Below are positions 5,973 to 7,379 of a stretch of 7,379 nucleotides of DNA, piece by piece. The notes under the pieces are model-generated. The model was not told the origin of the DNA, made no database searches, and was given only the letters and a program-made list of their open reading frames with translations. This DNA comes from Alcanivorax sp. Its GTDB lineage: Bacteria; Pseudomonadota; Gammaproteobacteria; Pseudomonadales; Alcanivoracaceae. The position numbers and the translations under genes are program-made. The DNA lies in assembly GCA_007135015.1 (NCBI GenBank), contig SLJS01000240.1, positions 1 through 7,379 of the forward strand, given 5' to 3'. How positions within the stretch are numbered: position 1 is the stretch's first letter; each line of letters begins with the position of its first letter.

Positions 5973-6152
5973 ATCGCTTCCTTGTTGTTCTTGCGTGACA
6001 GGCAGTGTAAAGCGCAAACACTCCGTCACGGAAACAGGATAGGAGGGAAAGGCCCCGGCGTCACCTTATGGCTGGTGGATATCCGGCAGGATGTGGCCTC
6101 CCGGAGCACCTGCGGCAGGGCCGAGCCGGCACAGTGCCCGCAAACCGGTTCG
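5973..6152. other. Intergenic region upstream of the cNMP-binding gene
   Basis: This stretch must hold the minus-strand promoter of the cNMP-binding/permease pair, but no convincing -35/-10 pair is visible. TACACT on the minus strand (near 6004-6009) is the best -10 candidate. A near-match to the repeat end, GACAGGCAG (5997-6005), and a GCAAACCGGTTCGC near-palindrome (6130-6143) are present. No coding region is supported. Confidence 0.4.
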
Positions 6153-6198
6153 CGAGATTCCGGACAGGCACAAACCGAGATTCCGGACAGGCACAAAC
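6153..6198. repeat. Perfect 23-bp tandem duplication of a repeat end
   Basis: Two identical 23-bp units lie back to back (6153-6175 and 6176-6198). Each starts CGAGATTCC and ends GGACAGGCACAAAC, so each carries one GACAGGCAC element end (6163-6171 and 6186-6194). The second unit is the outer end of element R3. The absence of any mismatch suggests a recent duplication, by slippage or repeated insertion at the same end. Confidence 0.85.
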
Positions 6199-6269
6199 CG
6201 TTGCGGGATCCCGCCTGTCCTCCATCGCCGCGGCCCCCTGTGCGAGATTGGCCATACAGTGCCTGTCTC
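6185..6269 (-). repeat. Interspersed element R3, inverted orientation
   Basis: GACAGGCAC (6186-6194) and GTGCCTGTC (6259-6267) are perfect inverted ends. Read on the minus strand, the body follows R1 and R2: GAGACAGGCAC at one end, a GGCCAATCTCGCACAG segment corresponding to R2's GGCGAATCGCGCACAG, and GGTTTGTGCCTGTCC at the other. The middle has diverged. CTCGA (6267-6271) and TCGAG (6279-6283) form a small stem beside the right end, comparable with the stem beside R1. It lies between two divergent genes. Confidence 0.7.
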
Positions 6270-6364
6270 GAAATGCACTCGAGGGTCGCTCATGGGGGAT
6301 TCCCTGTAAGTCGTTGAAGAGCCGGGAAGTTTGATCCGGGAAACGCCGAAGGCCCGGGAATCTT

Positions 6365-6379
6365 GTGCCTGTCTCGAAA
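6365..6379 (-). repeat. Additional repeat end (15-bp identity)
   Basis: GTGCCTGTCTCGAAA at 6365-6379 is identical to 6259-6273 and to the reverse complement of 403-417 in R1. It has no clear partner of its own nearby other than the extra GACAGGCAC at 6163. The intervening 6274-6364 contains short GGGAA/CCCGGGAA motifs but no ORF or clear element body. It is probably the remnant of a fourth copy or the outer end of a nested element. Confidence 0.6.
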
Positions 6380-6473
6380 GAACCCGTCCCGAAAGAGTCC
6401 GCAGGCGTGCAGGGAGGCGACGTCGACGGCTGGATGGCGATGCGCTCGTGACGCACAATATCCGCTCGCGTGG

Positions 6474-6501
6474 GTGAACTGTCCGGAGGGAGCCGTACAC
6501 T
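6474..6501 (+). promoter_or_regulatory. Weak candidate sigma70 promoter for the cysteine-cluster gene
   Basis: GTGAAC (6474-6479) and TACACT (6496-6501) are separated by 16 bp and would place the transcript start about 33 bp before the ATG at 6541. Both hexamers match the consensus only in part. It is offered because nothing better is visible in 6380-6540. Confidence 0.25.
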
Positions 6502-6540
6502 GCGCGGCATCGCTTCACCTCTTCCGTGGAAAACCCGGCC

Positions 6541-7167
6541 ATGAGCAAGAAACTGAAATGGAACGGAACGCTCATCAGCGTGCAGCCGCGCATCCGGTTG
6601 TATCGCTCCTATGATGAGCGCTGGCACGACTACTCCGGCTATGTCCTCTATGTGAACGGCGAGATCGATGGCGAAGCACGCAGCTTCTCCCTGGGCGTCG
6701 GCAAGTCCGTGCGCGAGAAGCACCAGCCGAAGGCCGGCGACCGGGTGGCGGGCCAGTGCCTGCCTGTGGCCGACCCGCGCAGGGAGACCGCCGAATACTA
6801 CAAGGTCAGCGGCTTCCACGTGCTCGAGCGGGGCCCGGAGCCGGGCGAACCGCCACCCTGGCAGGGCTGCCCGCCGGAACTTTCCGTCTACCGCGAGCGG
6901 GGGCATCGCCGACTGGACAAGAAGACCTGGAAGACCCAGTGCCGGGAGTGCATCTGGGGCTGTCTCATGCCGGTGGAACTCATCATCGACAACTGGAACC
7001 CTTCCAAAGTCCGCTATCGCGAGGAAACCTTCTGCTACGGCCCCAAGTCCTGCCCGCGCTACCGCGCCGGCCCCACCCGCAAGGTGCCGGGGCGCAATGG
7101 ACAGCAGTTCGACGAAGGGGACTGGGTAGACGAGGACGCAACGGCGCACCGGGGGCCGGACGAGTGA
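6541..7167 (+). CDS. Conserved protein with C-terminal five-cysteine cluster, function unknown
   Basis: A 208-residue soluble protein without signal peptide or membrane segments. I recall homologous sequences annotated only as hypothetical and know no function. The N-terminal half (about 5-96) is beta-rich with an OB-like feel: LKWNGTLISVQPRIRLYRS, SGYVLYVNGEIDG, KAGDRVAGQCLPVAD, EYYKVSGFHVL. A Pro-rich linker (97-113) leads to a C-terminal domain with Cys134-x2-Cys137-x3-Cys141, then Cys165-x5-Cys171, surrounded by aromatic and basic residues (TWKTQCRECIWGC, RYREETFCYGPKSCPRYRAGP). The tail is acidic (DEGDWVDEDATAHRGPDE). The cluster suggests a structural zinc or an Fe-S site. A GTG at 6526 could add five residues (start VENPAMS), but neither start has a strong Shine-Dalgarno. 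It lies alone beyond the repeat-rich spacer. A nucleic-acid-related role is only a guess from the OB-like half. Confidence 0.88.
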   Translation: MSKKLKWNGTLISVQPRIRLYRSYDERWHDYSGYVLYVNGEIDGEARSFSLGVGKSVREKHQPKAGDRVAGQCLPVADPRRETAEYYKVSGFHVLERGPEPGEPPPWQGCPPELSVYRERGHRRLDKKTWKTQCRECIWGCLMPVELIIDNWNPSKVRYREETFCYGPKSCPRYRAGPTRKVPGRNGQQFDEGDWVDEDATAHRGPDE

Positions 7168-7202
7168 AGGGGGTTATGCGGTTCCGGGGTTGAGGCGTGG
7201 AT

Positions 7203-7211
7203 TGGTATAAG
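7203..7211 (+). promoter_or_regulatory. Extended -10 promoter motif
   Basis: TGGTATAAG matches the extended -10 form TGnTATAAT at all but the last base. No good -35 lies 17 bp upstream, which extended -10 promoters can tolerate. It lies about 36 bp after the cysteine-cluster gene and would start a transcript near 7218, with a leader of about 130 nt to the ATG at 7352. Confidence 0.4.
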
Positions 7212-7251
7212 ATCTGCGGTTATCCGGAATTGCTCCTGAACAGTGCTTTCG

Positions 7252-7270
7252 GCCGGGATTATTGCCCGGC
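7252..7270 (+). terminator. GC-rich stem-loop, possible weak terminator or leader hairpin
   Basis: GCCGGG (7252-7257) and CCCGGC (7265-7270) pair perfectly around a 7-nt AT-rich loop. GATTGTTTC follows, a short interrupted T-run, so it could terminate transcription of the cysteine-cluster gene about 85 bp upstream. Because it lies downstream of the extended -10 motif, it could instead be a leader structure for the next gene. Confidence 0.4.
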
Positions 7271-7351
7271 GATTGTTTCAATTCGCTTAAGAACGCGGGG
7301 AAGCCTGGCCTGGCTTGCCTGATCACCGGGAAGATGTCCCGGGAGCTCATC

Positions 7352-7379
7352 ATGGAACTGGTCATCTCCGAGCAGTTCG
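7352..7379 (+). CDS. Possible start of a further gene at the right edge
   Basis: ATG at 7352 is preceded by GGGAG (7341-7345) at a six-base spacing and opens MELVISEQF to the window end. An in-frame ATG at 7334 would add six residues (MSRELI). Only nine codons are visible, so no product can be named. Support is the ribosome-binding site plus the promoter-like motif upstream. Confidence 0.35.

Noticed and set aside
5997..6005. GACAGGCAG, a near-copy of the element end, upstream of the cNMP-binding gene
   Set aside because: One mismatch and no element body or partner end attached; could be chance or a decayed remnant.
5973..6029. 19-residue N-terminal extension of the cNMP-binding protein
   Set aside because: The ATG at 5972 has a good ribosome-binding site (GGAAG) and gives a family-like start.
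6153..6198. CRISPR-like direct repeat
   Set aside because: Only two units with no spacer between them, and each unit is an end of the interspersed element.
6061..7149. 362-codon minus-strand open frame
   Set aside because: It runs through the repeat-rich spacer and antisense to the cysteine-cluster gene; it has no domain signal and translates the repeats themselves.
7174..7365. 63-codon minus-strand open frame at the right edge
   Set aside because: No ribosome-binding site, no family resemblance, and it overlaps the hairpin and promoter-like motif.

Overview
The window is GC-rich DNA, most likely from a gammaproteobacterium. That placement rests on a near-textbook YcaC protein, the strong Shine-Dalgarno sites, the overall gene set and the codon bias. 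The lineage cannot be fixed from the sequence; an environmental Chromatiales/Ectothiorhodospiraceae-like organism is only a guess.

Layout, left to right. (1) At the left edge, on the minus strand, is most or all of a ribbon-helix-helix antitoxin of the VapB/CopG type, whose toxin partner would lie outside the window. (2) A spacer of about 330 bp carries the first copy (R1) of an interspersed element with GACAGGCAC/GTGCCTGTC ends. (3) A LysR-type regulator (minus) diverges from a plus-strand cluster: YcaC cysteine hydrolase, pirin, and a bestrophin-type anion channel. Pirin and the channel overlap by ATGA. The LysR/ycaC spacer holds a perfect 6-bp-arm palindrome with T-N11-A spacing, a good candidate operator. 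(4) A convergent spacer holds a second element copy (R2). (5) A minus-strand pair follows: a stand-alone cyclic-nucleotide-binding-domain protein overlapping by 11 nt an AI-2E/PerM-family permease. (6) A spacer of about 570 bp holds a third copy (R3, inverted), a perfect 23-bp tandem duplication of one element end, and an extra end. (7) A plus-strand gene encodes a conserved protein without a name I recognise, with a basic beta-rich N-terminal half and a C-terminal cluster of five cysteines. (8) The right edge holds an intergenic region with an extended -10 motif, a GC hairpin, and a possible start of a further gene.

How the genes may work together. LysR, YcaC, pirin and bestrophin look like one regulated unit: a divergent regulator, a hydrolase of unknown substrate, a cupin metalloenzyme of the quercetinase-like family, and a membrane anion channel translationally coupled to the cupin. 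The cNMP-binding protein and the permease look like a sensor/transporter pair. Both are inferences from order and overlap.

The least explained parts are the repeat family, which fills each of the larger spacers in different orientations and states of decay, and the cysteine-cluster protein. The repeats resemble non-autonomous elements mobilised by REP-associated tyrosine transposases, but no transposase is present here.
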